Below, one piece after another: positions 1-9,500 of a DNA stretch of 64,000 bases; position 1 is the stretch's first letter, and every line of letters starts with the position of its first letter. Under the pieces are notes generated by a model. That model was given only the letters and a program-made list of their open reading frames with translations, was not told where the DNA came from and searched no databases. A program made the position numbers and the translations under genes. This stretch comes from Aliiglaciecola sp. LCG003 (GTDB lineage Bacteria > Pseudomonadota > Gammaproteobacteria > Enterobacterales > Alteromonadaceae). Where the stretch lies: positions 3,596,001-3,660,000 of the forward strand of contig NZ_CP128185.1 of assembly GCF_030316135.1 (NCBI RefSeq), read 5' to 3'.

Positions 1-1
1 T

Positions 2-1039
2 ATGGGTAGCGAAGTATCTGGTCAGTTTCCATGGGCAGGCTCGATACGTATGGCTGCGGTACATAATCGCGCTCTGAGTCCCAGTCAAATTGCGCAAAAC
101 TTTGACGCAGGCATCGGACAAAAGTTTTTCCTACTATTTAACGTATCCCAGCACAGCAACATCGCTCAAAGTTATGTGGTGATGGAAGTCAGTCAATTTG
201 ACAGTTACAGTTACCTCTTCGCAGAACCCTTTTTCATTAGCCTTGATAGTAGCGCCGAGATCCAAACTGTTGCGATCGACGGCGTCCGAATCGGTCTGAA
301 CGGTAAAGAAGTGGCATCCGGGCAAGTATTCCAAAATCTACAGGCTAGTATCAATCCATCTGACTATGTAAATGGCCAAGGGCAGCACTTGTCTCGTTTA
401 GGTACAACTGTCGCAATTGAAAAAGGTCCGCAACTTGATGAGTTTTTTCTAACCTTCGAACAATTGGGTGATGCCAGCAATATTGTTGTCGAAGCCGAGC
501 CTCCGGCGCAAAGCCTGCCAACCGACCTGCCCGCGCAGGCCGATATTGGGGTACGTAATTTTGCCGAAATCAATGCTACTCTGGCTACAATCACCACAGT
601 TCCTACTAGCAACAGTGAAGTCAAAGCTGCGTTTGAAACCCTTAAACAGCAACTCCCAACCGTTACCGATCCAACTAGTTTTCTGGCGTCCAATCAAATG
701 GCTATCACTCAGATGGCAATAAAATATTGCGACCAATTGGTTGAGAATAACAATTTGCGCGCAAGTTACTTCAGCGGATTCGATTTTAATCAAGCCGCCG
801 ACCAAGCCTTTACAGCGCAAAATCGAGAGCTGATTGTGACACCGCTACTCGATCGTGTGATTGGACAAGATCTTGCGAGCCAGCCAGAACGCAGTGACGT
901 GGCTCAAGAGCTAAATAACTTGATTGATACTCTGACAGATTGTTCAGGTAATAAAGTCTGTGATGCAACTTATACCCGCACAGTGGTGAAAGCCACTTGC
1001 GCTGCAACCATCGGCAGTGCAGCCATGCTTGTACAATAA
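2..1039 (+). CDS. LamG/concanavalin-like domain protein, C-terminal part (5' end outside window)
   Basis: The reading frame is open to the left edge, so this is the C-terminal 345 residues of a longer protein and the Met at position 2 is probably internal. The first ~40 residues (AAVHNRALSPSQIAQNFDAG) look like the closing strands of a LamG/concanavalin-like jelly-roll domain. The rest is not a family I can name; it ends in a Cys-containing tail (CSGNKVC, then KATCAATIGSAAMLVQ). It is followed after 19 bases by a Tat-exported DUF1501-like gene on the same strand, so the two are probably cotranscribed and may act together outside the cytoplasm. The function is unknown. The coding call is firm; the LamG assignment rests on a fragment. 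Confidence 0.7.
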   Translation: MGSEVSGQFPWAGSIRMAAVHNRALSPSQIAQNFDAGIGQKFFLLFNVSQHSNIAQSYVVMEVSQFDSYSYLFAEPFFISLDSSAEIQTVAIDGVRIGLNGKEVASGQVFQNLQASINPSDYVNGQGQHLSRLGTTVAIEKGPQLDEFFLTFEQLGDASNIVVEAEPPAQSLPTDLPAQADIGVRNFAEINATLATITTVPTSNSEVKAAFETLKQQLPTVTDPTSFLASNQMAITQMAIKYCDQLVENNNLRASYFSGFDFNQAADQAFTAQNRELIVTPLLDRVIGQDLASQPERSDVAQELNNLIDTLTDCSGNKVCDATYTRTVVKATCAATIGSAAMLVQ

Positions 1040-1058
1040 CAGCAATAAAGGTTTGAAC

Positions 1059-2657
1059 ATGAACAACAAAAAATTTAACAATTTATCCGCCGATGCACCT
1101 TTATTGCACGATGACCATGCAAAGCCAGTATCACGGAGAGAGTTCATCGCTCAAGGATTTACTGCCGGATTAGGCACAGTGATGGCAGGCTCAGTATTTA
1201 GCCTGTTTGGCAATCCTCGCAATGCCAATGCAGCGTTATCTGGCGATCTTGAAGCCCTTAAAGCTAACTGTGGTATCGCAACCCAAGGTGCGGGAAAAAT
1301 TCCGTTTATCTGCTTTGATTTGGCGGGCGGAGCAAATATTTCAGGTTCAAATGTGCTGGTCGGTGGTCGTGGCGGCCAATTGGATTTTTTAAGTACCGGT
1401 GGCTATAGCAAACTGGGATTACCCGGCGACATGGTGCCTTCAATAATGAATCCCGCCACAGGTTTAAGTGACTTTATCAATACTGAGTTGGGTTTGGCCT
1501 TTCATTCTGACAGCGCCTTTCTTAGGGGCATACTGGAAAAAGTCAGCCCGACAAATCGTGCGAATATCAATGGTGCGGTGATCCCCGCCCGCTCAGAGAA
1601 TGACACGGGCAATAATCCGCATAATCCGATGTATGGCATCAATAAAGTAGGCGCGGATGGTTCGCTGCTTACTTTGGTGGGCTCGCGCAATTCAGATTCT
1701 GGCGGCAACAGTATGTCACCCGCAGCGATGATAGACTCTGCCAAGCGTCCAACCAAAATTGATCGTCCTTCGGATGTGACAGGTTTAGTTGACACTGGCG
1801 ATCTCGTAGGCTTGTTAAGTCAGCAAGACTCGGTCGCGGTGATGGAGTCGATCCAACGGATAAGCGACATGAAGTTGGGTAAGGTCAATACCCAAATCAC
1901 CACAGATGAAGTGATCAAAGATTTGGTTCGGTGTGGCTATGTCAAAAGTGCAGATATTACCGATAGATTTGGTGACCCATCCTCACTCAATCCGGAGCTG
2001 GATGGGGATATTGTTGGTGATGCCGGTATATTTAGCCAAGCAGAATTTGATAGTGATGGCGAATTTAGAAAAGCAGCTGCGGTAATGAAATTAGTCATTA
2101 ATGGTTTTGCCGGAGCAGGCACCATCACCATGGGCGGCTTTGATTACCACACAGGCAACCGTATGGTGGGCGAAGTACGCGACTTGCGCGCGGGTCGCTG
2201 TATGGGAGCCTGTATTGAATATGCGGCTAAATTGGGTGTACCACTGATGATGTATGTTTGCAGTGACGGTTCAGTTGCGAGCAACGGTATGATTGATGAT
2301 TCAGTCGATGGTCGTGGCAAGGGAGTGTGGACTGGAGACAATTCTTCCACGGCCGCGTCATTCTTTTTGGTCTATAACCCAAATGGTACGCCTCAATTAC
2401 TCGGTGCGAGTGCAGAACAACAAGCGCAACATCAGCAAATAGGCTACATGCGCCGCGATGCTTCGGTCGAGACCGCAGCGACGCCTGCGGCAAACAACGT
2501 CAACTTACTGGTTGAAACCGTGATCCTCAATTACATGGCGTTACACGGGGAACAAGGTGGCTTTTCCGCAGCTTTCCCGCAACATGGTTTAGGTAACTCA
2601 AGCTTAATGGATAGCCTTACCGCGTTTGAACCCATAGTCAATGGCGTGATGAGCTAA
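1059..2657 (+). CDS. Tat-exported DUF1501-like protein
   Basis: The protein has 532 residues. I chose the ATG at 1059 rather than 1017 because AAAGG lies just upstream and a twin-arginine signal (SRREF, residues 25-29, then a Gly/Ala/Val-rich segment) then sits near the N-terminus. The body has features of the DUF1501 / alkaline-phosphatase-like superfamily: an early FDLAGGAN segment, a central GGFDYHTGNRM segment like the FDTH motif, and VCSDGS where the family has TSDFGR. The canonical Arg and the late DHG motif are not obvious, so catalysis cannot be assumed. Export through Tat suggests that it folds, possibly with a cofactor, before transport. The LamG gene upstream is the likely partner. 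No substrate can be named. Confidence 0.7.
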   Translation: MNNKKFNNLSADAPLLHDDHAKPVSRREFIAQGFTAGLGTVMAGSVFSLFGNPRNANAALSGDLEALKANCGIATQGAGKIPFICFDLAGGANISGSNVLVGGRGGQLDFLSTGGYSKLGLPGDMVPSIMNPATGLSDFINTELGLAFHSDSAFLRGILEKVSPTNRANINGAVIPARSENDTGNNPHNPMYGINKVGADGSLLTLVGSRNSDSGGNSMSPAAMIDSAKRPTKIDRPSDVTGLVDTGDLVGLLSQQDSVAVMESIQRISDMKLGKVNTQITTDEVIKDLVRCGYVKSADITDRFGDPSSLNPELDGDIVGDAGIFSQAEFDSDGEFRKAAAVMKLVINGFAGAGTITMGGFDYHTGNRMVGEVRDLRAGRCMGACIEYAAKLGVPLMMYVCSDGSVASNGMIDDSVDGRGKGVWTGDNSSTAASFFLVYNPNGTPQLLGASAEQQAQHQQIGYMRRDASVETAATPAANNVNLLVETVILNYMALHGEQGGFSAAFPQHGLGNSSLMDSLTAFEPIVNGVMS

Positions 2658-3030
2658 CAGCCAAAAACTCTCTAATGTTACTAGAGTAAATATACGCCTA
2701 GCTCGGGTATTTTTACTCTGCTGTGGAGCTAATCATTTCATCAACTGCCAATTAACCCTCGCTTTCGACTATTCATCGCGTTCGCACCTTTAGCGTTAAA
2801 CTTTTTATTTGCATTAAGGTCATTTTAATTAGGTACTGTATTTAACAGTATCAGGGCAATCTGTGTTAGCCATAGCGGTTATAGTTAGGGCATTAATAGC
2901 CAATGACATATCCAACACACACCAGCACAATTGTATTTATTTATATCGTGTAACAACATTTGCACACGCCGATATGACCCAATGTTTAACTAGGATCATT
3001 ACTCAAGTTGGCAAAACGGAGTAATCACAC
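2658..3030. other. Intergenic region with a hairpin
   Basis: This 373-base stretch has no convincing gene. A stem-loop at 2683-2719 pairs AGAGTAAATATAC with GTATTTTTACTCT with one mismatch and may end the upstream transcript, although it is A+T-rich and lacks a clean T-run. The remainder should hold the promoter of the CBS gene; I could not pick out convincing -35 and -10 boxes. A GGAG ribosome-binding site lies about 10 bases before the ATG at 3031. Confidence 0.4.
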
Positions 3031-3627
3031 ATGAGCGAATTTAAAACCATTCCCACCATTGCATTAGGCTTGTCCAAAACATTCTGCATCGACAGACAGG
3101 ACGCCAATACGGAGACATTAACCCTGCATAGCCCTGCACTCTTTGTTATGACAGACTTTTCCAGACCCAACCCCAATATTCTGGATGACGACTCCACGAT
3201 TGATGAGGCCTTGCATGTTATGCAAAAAAGTCACGTTAAATCTAAGTTAGTGGTGGACAAGAAAATGAATATTTTGGGCATTATTAATATGGCAGATTTA
3301 CTCAGCCGAAAAGTGCTTAAAACTGCCAACGAACGTGGTGTCACACGTGGCGATATGACAGTTAAAGAGGTGATGGTGCCGGTTAGCGAACTGCACGGCG
3401 TTAGCTATGAAAAAATTGCCAAAAGCAGCATTGGAGATGCACTGGCAACCATGCGTCAACTTGGCGAGCTGCACCTACTGGTCTTTGATATTGAGCAAAA
3501 TCTACGGGGCGTGATTTCTGCAATCGATATCAGTCATGGATTAAATATAGCTATGGATGTTGGCCCCATCGCTCATAACTTTAAAGACGTTTTTAATGTG
3601 ATCCATAACCATAGAGAATTGAGCTAG
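3031..3627 (+). CDS. CBS-domain protein
   Basis: This 198-residue soluble protein has no signal peptide or membrane segment. After an N-terminal part of ~45 residues there is a CBS pair: the first repeat covers about residues 45-95 (DDSTIDEALHVMQKSHVKSK, then ILGIINMADLL) and the second about 110-175 (SSIGDALATMRQLGELHLLV, then LRGVISAIDIS). CBS pairs commonly bind adenosyl nucleotides and control a partner. Here there is no fused effector domain, so the partner is unknown. The gene stands alone between two intergenic regions and converges on a TonB receptor gene, with a long palindrome between them. Confidence 0.8.
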   Translation: MSEFKTIPTIALGLSKTFCIDRQDANTETLTLHSPALFVMTDFSRPNPNILDDDSTIDEALHVMQKSHVKSKLVVDKKMNILGIINMADLLSRKVLKTANERGVTRGDMTVKEVMVPVSELHGVSYEKIAKSSIGDALATMRQLGELHLLVFDIEQNLRGVISAIDISHGLNIAMDVGPIAHNFKDVFNVIHNHRELS

Positions 3628-3700
3628 GCAAAGATTAACGAAGAGCAGAACTGCGTGTTGATTGGCTGATCGACCATTGGCTGATTTACTCTCGCCGTGG

Positions 3701-3748
3701 AGCTTAACAATCTGAACTCGGAAAACATTTTCCGAGTTCAGATTAAGC
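3701..3748. terminator. Long bidirectional hairpin between convergent genes
   Basis: A perfect 14-base inverted repeat (CTGAACTCGGAAAA at 3712-3725 and its complement at 3728-3741) is extended by outer arms AGCTTAA and TTAAGCT, with a 3-base bulge on the left. It lies between the 3' ends of the CBS gene (+) and the TonB receptor gene (-), so a bidirectional terminator is likely. Neither side has a strong T-run, so termination may be imperfect or the hairpin may protect mRNA ends. Confidence 0.6.
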
Positions 3749-3762
3749 TAAACTTGAGAAAG

Positions 3763-6471
3763 TTAGAAATCCCAACTCAGGCTGGCACTAAATGACGTAC
3801 CTACGGTTTCGTTTAGTAATTGCAGGCCTTCTTGGGTGATCTCTTTTTCTTCACCAAGTATATTCTGGATCTTAAACTTAACCGTGGTATTAAAATCCGG
3901 ATAATAGGTATAGACCAAGTCCAAAGAATGAAATGGCTGCTCTTGTGCATCTTCGTTACCACTTACTCCTGGGACAATAATTCGTTCACCGAAAGAGTTA
4001 TATACTAAAGATGCCGAATGCTCACCGTCCAACGAATCCCAGCCCAACTGCATGTTAACAACCCACTCAGAATGGCCGACTAAACGTCGCACATCGTTGG
4101 TGATTGGCGTAGTCACAGAGGATGCGTTCAATGCATCACGAAGCTGAATATTGTACAAAGAATTGTCGTCATCACGACCGATCTTCACTTCAGAGTCTGA
4201 CAAAGTAATGTTACCTGACATAAAGAAGTTAGATAAATCGCTGGATATGAAGGTCAAATCCTGCAAAAATTCAAATTCAACACCATATAGCTCGCCGGTT
4301 TCAGCATTGGCCGTTAGCAGCTGTGGTACACCTTCACCACCACTTAATTCAATCATTTCGATAGGATTAGCCATATCTTTGTAGAACAAAGCTACCGATA
4401 AGTTGTTGCCCGTTGGTTTGTACCATTCCCACCTTAGATCCAAATTGTCTAATTCGGCCTGTTGCAACAAAGGCGAACCACGGACCAAGAACTCGGTTAA
4501 AGGATCGATAAAGAAGCTGGCGCTAATATCACGTAAGTCAGGGCGGATGACGGTTTGGCTGACATTTACCCGGAACTGCATTTCTTCATCCATGATGTAA
4601 GTTAATGCTAAAGAAGGAAACAAATCATCTTCGTTATAAACCGACTCGAGAATTTCTTCCCGCTCAATGGCAAAAATATCACTATGTGGCCGATACGGAA
4701 TGGACACCTGTTGGAATCTTTCCCATCTCACACCACCAGATACGCGGAACGAATTGGAGATAAAGGCATCAGCCATAAAGTAATACGCTTCAAGCTTACT
4801 GGCGGCGGAGTATTTATCGCCGTTGCCAGTATTGTCTTGAAACAAACCACGGCCAGTTGAGCTCAAATAAAAATCAGAGTTGGCGATGTTTTCGGGAGTG
4901 AAGATCTGATCTAAACGTTGACCCTGTTTGAAGGTATCATTTATGCCAAAATGACGAATACCGATATCAATATTTTCCGCATCACGGGTTTTTTCATAGT
5001 AGTCACTACCGAATTTCAACTCAACTTCATAACCATCACCGAAAATAGGGACTGCCGCATTGAATCCCCAAGTATCAGAGGTATCTTGCAAGGTCTGATA
5101 TTGCCGAACCAAGTTAGTTGCAGCGAGATCCTGGAGACCTTCAAATTGAACTTCACCGGCTTGATTGAAGTTTTTCTCAAAAGTCACTTCCAGAATATCA
5201 GGTGCATCACGAGATGCACGACTAGTACCCGCATACCAATCAAAATAAGAATTCCACCAATTAGGTAAATTGTGAGTCCCCTTGAGCTGACTTGAAACCA
5301 TTTCACGTTCTTCGAAGATAATGTCTAAGCGACTGAGCTCAGTCACCCCTTCTTCTGACTCGTTAGCATCGAAATAATCACGGTAACGCACTCGATCTCG
5401 CATATCGTGCAAGATCATATTTACCAACTCAATTTTGTTGTTCGAGTCGTATTCATAACCGACATTGAACATGCCACTCCAGCGCACGCTTTGCTCAGTA
5501 GAGGGGCCATTTAATGCCTTGGTAAAACAGCGAGCGCCACTGTTGTCACAGCCTCCGCCAATATCAGAGCCGTTTTTTTCATTGGTAACGGCCCATTCGT
5601 TACTATAAGAGACAGTAGCAAGGAAGCCCAAAACGCTGCCGTTGTCTAAGTCATAGACATTCCCTAGAGTCGCCCCAACGTTGAAATCAGGATCAATACT
5701 TTTAGGATCAGGGCCGATATCCCAGTTTAATGAAGACAATAGCGCTTGGGTGTCAGCCAATGTGGTGGACGAAGAGCCCTCTATCCCAGCCGAACCTGAT
5801 GCTGCTAATGCATTTGCAAAGGCATCGGGAAGTGCCCGCGTGCCGTCATCGCGACCGGTCCAGTCATCACCACCACCAGCGTAAAAATAGCCATCGTTGC
5901 TGTCTTCAGTGTTGTAGCCTAAACCACCACTCACACTAAATACAAAATCCGTGGGTATTGATTTTGTCCGAATGTTGACGTTTCCACCACCAAAATGCCC
6001 AGGCATATTGGGCGAGAAGGATTTTTGCACATTCAGACTTTCAATAATGTCTGATGGGAATAAATCCAACGGCACCACTGAGCGGGTCGGATCAGGGCTG
6101 GGAACCGTCATACCGTTTAACTGAGTACTCGAATAACGCTCACCCAAACCACGCACATAAATGAACTTACCATCTACCAAAGTCAGACCGGTAACTCGAC
6201 GAAGCGCAGAGGCTGCATCACCGTCACCGGTACGAGAAATTTGTTCTGCACCCAAAATATCAGCTACGAAAGCCTGATTTTGGCGTTCTTGTAATACCGC
6301 AGATGCCGTACCTTTTAAACGGGTTCCCGTTGCAACGACCTCTTCAATTGCAGCGTCTTCTTCGCTACTTTGGGCCAACACGTCTGAAGCCAAAGTGCCG
6401 CAACAAAGCACAGACACAACTGCCAAACTTACGCGGCTTCTTCTGAGCATTGAGTCTAATTTAGTTTTCAT
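3763..6471 (-). CDS. TonB-dependent outer-membrane receptor
   Basis: The 902-residue product has a signal peptide cleaved at about residue 33 (DVLAQ), a TonB-box-like segment (IEEVVATGTR), a plug domain (IYVRGLGERYSSTQLNG; FGGGNVNIRTKS) and a long beta-barrel ending in an aromatic residue (SLSWDF), as expected for an outer-membrane protein. It would import a ligand with energy from TonB-ExbBD. The gene lies immediately downstream of the three-module lipoprotein gene, separated by a terminator-like hairpin at 6513-6546. The start is supported by AGGAA about 9 bases upstream. Context with phoBR and a pstS-like gene suggests a phosphorus-containing ligand; this is inference, since sequence alone does not reveal the substrate. 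Confidence 0.9.
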   Translation of the reverse strand: MKTKLDSMLRRSRVSLAVVSVLCCGTLASDVLAQSSEEDAAIEEVVATGTRLKGTASAVLQERQNQAFVADILGAEQISRTGDGDAASALRRVTGLTLVDGKFIYVRGLGERYSSTQLNGMTVPSPDPTRSVVPLDLFPSDIIESLNVQKSFSPNMPGHFGGGNVNIRTKSIPTDFVFSVSGGLGYNTEDSNDGYFYAGGGDDWTGRDDGTRALPDAFANALAASGSAGIEGSSSTTLADTQALLSSLNWDIGPDPKSIDPDFNVGATLGNVYDLDNGSVLGFLATVSYSNEWAVTNEKNGSDIGGGCDNSGARCFTKALNGPSTEQSVRWSGMFNVGYEYDSNNKIELVNMILHDMRDRVRYRDYFDANESEEGVTELSRLDIIFEEREMVSSQLKGTHNLPNWWNSYFDWYAGTSRASRDAPDILEVTFEKNFNQAGEVQFEGLQDLAATNLVRQYQTLQDTSDTWGFNAAVPIFGDGYEVELKFGSDYYEKTRDAENIDIGIRHFGINDTFKQGQRLDQIFTPENIANSDFYLSSTGRGLFQDNTGNGDKYSAASKLEAYYFMADAFISNSFRVSGGVRWERFQQVSIPYRPHSDIFAIEREEILESVYNEDDLFPSLALTYIMDEEMQFRVNVSQTVIRPDLRDISASFFIDPLTEFLVRGSPLLQQAELDNLDLRWEWYKPTGNNLSVALFYKDMANPIEMIELSGGEGVPQLLTANAETGELYGVEFEFLQDLTFISSDLSNFFMSGNITLSDSEVKIGRDDDNSLYNIQLRDALNASSVTTPITNDVRRLVGHSEWVVNMQLGWDSLDGEHSASLVYNSFGERIIVPGVSGNEDAQEQPFHSLDLVYTYYPDFNTTVKFKIQNILGEEKEITQEGLQLLNETVGTSFSASLSWDF

Positions 6472-6512
6472 TTACTGACATTCCTATAAAGCTGGAAAAG
6501 ATTCTTAACATG

Positions 6513-6546
6513 AAAAAGCTAAGACGATTATTCGTCTTAGCTTTTT
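6513..6546. terminator. Hairpin between lipoprotein and TonB receptor genes
   Basis: AAAAAGCTAAGACG at 6513-6526 pairs perfectly with its complement at 6533-6546 around the loop ATTATT, giving a classic intrinsic terminator shape with T-runs on both strands. On the minus strand it ends the lipoprotein transcript only ~40 bases before the receptor start, which leaves little room for a separate promoter. It could therefore reduce, rather than abolish, receptor expression. Confidence 0.75.
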
Positions 6547-6561
6547 TTAAAACATTCAGAA

Positions 6562-9500
6562 TCAATCTTCTAAACCAACTGTTACCCACCCTAGTGTCCA
6601 ATCTACTTGACCATCAAATGCACCAATGTAGTCGGTGCTATCAAAGAAGTTATCAAGGGATGAACTATCAAAGCCATTTCCTAATAAACCTGACCCTGCG
6701 GCTGGGGTGAAACCGTTAGCATCAAGGCCTAACATATCAGCAGTGCTCACTGTATTCCCCGTTTGACCGTTGAACCAGGCGTTAGTGTCTCCGTCACCAA
6801 TAGTGTCTGAACCAAAGTTTTGGGTGGCATCACAAGCGACGGTTGAGTGAGTTATACTTAACTCACCAGCCACTGCGTTGGCTATGGCTTCAGCACCGTT
6901 AACCCGCAAGCAGTTTGAATAATCTGATGATGTACTATACACCAATAGATTCTTAATCACGCCCGCTGTACCGTTACGCAATCTCACACCATTAGTACCC
7001 GCTGCGCCAATAATTGTCACATTGGATACTGTTGGTTTAGTCAGAATAATCCAGTCTGGATTATCTTCATTATTGTCAGCTTCGATTGCATTATCACCAC
7101 CAGCAACATCTTGCTTAACCAAAACATACTGTGCTTTACCTGTCCAACCGAACGACCAATCCATAGAGTCATCACCGATTGAGGTAAGCACCAGGTGACT
7201 AACATTTACTGTACCACCGAAGAACTCAACACCGTCATCGAGGTTTTCATGTACATGGATATAATCAACGTCTGTTCCAGAGCCCACACCCGCTAGACTA
7301 ATACCATTTAGTTCATCACCGGCTGCCAATGCCTTACCAGCATGCTTAACTACCACATATTTTAGCGTACCAGAATTATCTTCTGGGTTGTTGCCGCCGT
7401 ATTGGCCCGCATCACCTTCAGCTGGCACACCACAATTGGTGAGCTCAGTTTCAGAGGTTTGGGTGTCATCGCCGGTGTTACACAGGTTAGTCGGTGCATT
7501 ACCCAATACAACTAGTCCGCCCCACTGACCGATTGAGGTTTCCTGACCTGAAAGATCTTGAACAGAAGTCATAGTAATTGGCAATGTAGCCGTGCCTGCA
7601 GCTTCAATTTTCGAGCCGCGACGTACTACTAAGAAGTCATTACCATCTTCACCGAAAATAGTCGTTCCGCGCTGTACGTACAAGGTTGCGCTATTGGCGT
7701 TATCTTCACCCACTGCAGTTCGGCCTTTAATTAACCAATGGGCATCATTGGTTAAGGTTACATCAGCAGTAAATGTTGTATTAGTCGCCAATTGATAAAC
7801 TGGCTTGTCAGTAATTTCAGGGAAACTAGCTGACACATCAGTTGCTAAACTCTGCTCGAAGGCGTTTTGCACATTTGCAGGGAATTCTTCATTCACTGCA
7901 ACTGTCCAACCTTCCATCCAGTTATTTTCACCGTCAAAAGCTCCGATATAATCGGTTTTGACGAAGAATGGATTGTCGCCAGATAAGTCAACGCCGCTAC
8001 CAAGCAAAGGTGAACTTGATTTTGGTGTAAAACCATCGGTAGAAAGAAGCAGTGCTGATGATGCGACGACTGAGTTACCAGTTTGACCTTCGAACCAGGC
8101 TTGAGTATCGCCAGCACCAATAGTGTCACTGCCAAAATCACCGGTTTCAGAACAAGCTACTACAGAATTTTGCACGCTTAGCTCGCCCGATACTGCATTA
8201 GCGATAGCTTCAGCACCATTAACTCGTACACAGTTTTTATAGCTATCTGGGCCAGTTACCACCAAGTTTCTTATAACACCAGCCGTACCATTACGCAGGC
8301 GCACACCATTGGTTCCGTCAGCCCCAACGATAGTCACGTTGGCAACTGTTGGTTTGGTTAATGGTGTCCAATCAGGATTATCTTCGTTGTTATCCGCCTC
8401 AATGGCGTTATCTCCGCCCGCAGCACTTTGCTGAATATAAACATTCTGCGCATTACCGGTCCAACCAAATGACCAATCGAGTGAATCATCACCGATATCC
8501 GTCAAGACCACATTACGCACACTTACCGTTCCACCGAAGAATTCAATTCCATCATCTAGATTTTGATGAACTTGGATAAATTCAACCTTAGTACCTGAAC
8601 CGATACCAGCAAAACTAATCCCGTTAAGTTCATCACCAGCAGCCAGTGCTTTACCCGCATGCTTCACTACTAGGTATTTTAATGTACCTGAATTATCTTC
8701 TGGGTTGTTACCGCCATATTGGCCCGCATCACCTTCAGCCGGTACACCACAACTAGCCAGCTCAGCGTCTGATGTTGCAGTGTCATCGCCGGTATTACAC
8801 AGGTTAGTAGGGGCATTACCTAACATAACCACACCACCCCACTGGCCAATGCTGGTTTCCTGACCCAATACATCTTGGATAGACGTCATTGTGATTGGAG
8901 CGCTGGCAGTACCAACCGCTTCAATTTTAGAGCCGCGGCGCACCACTAAGAAGTCGTTACCATCTTCACCGATGATGGTAGTCCCTTGTTCAATATATAG
9001 CGTTGCGTTGGCCGCATTGTCATTACCCACTGCGGTGCGACCTTTAATGATCCAGTGGGCATTATTTGTCAAAGTCACGTCAGAAACAAATGTCTGACCA
9101 TCAGCAAGTTTGTAAACTGGCTTATCATCAAGCTCAGGATAGCTTGTCGATACATCAGTGGCTAAACCCTGCTCGAAAGCGTTTTGAATATCAGTTGGGA
9201 AACCGCCATTGATGGCCACTGTCCAGCCGTCTAACCAGTTGGCTTCCGTTGGGTCAAATGCACCTACCACTTCATCACCCATAACTAGAGGAGATGAGGC
9301 GGTTGGGAAATATCCGTTGGCTTCAAGTAACAACTCGCCAGTAGTTAAGGTTTGATTGCCAGTTTGACCTTCGAACCAAGCTTGGGTGTCGCCATCACCG
9401 ATAGTATCACTACCAAAGTTATTGGCAGGTGAAGTACAAGCGACAACAGAGTTGGTTAAGGTTAATTCCCCTGACACTGCATTAGCGATAGCTTCAGCGC

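Noticed and set aside
7893-8141. Alternative minus-strand frame inside the lipoprotein gene
   Set aside because: It is a frame shadow of the repeated modules.
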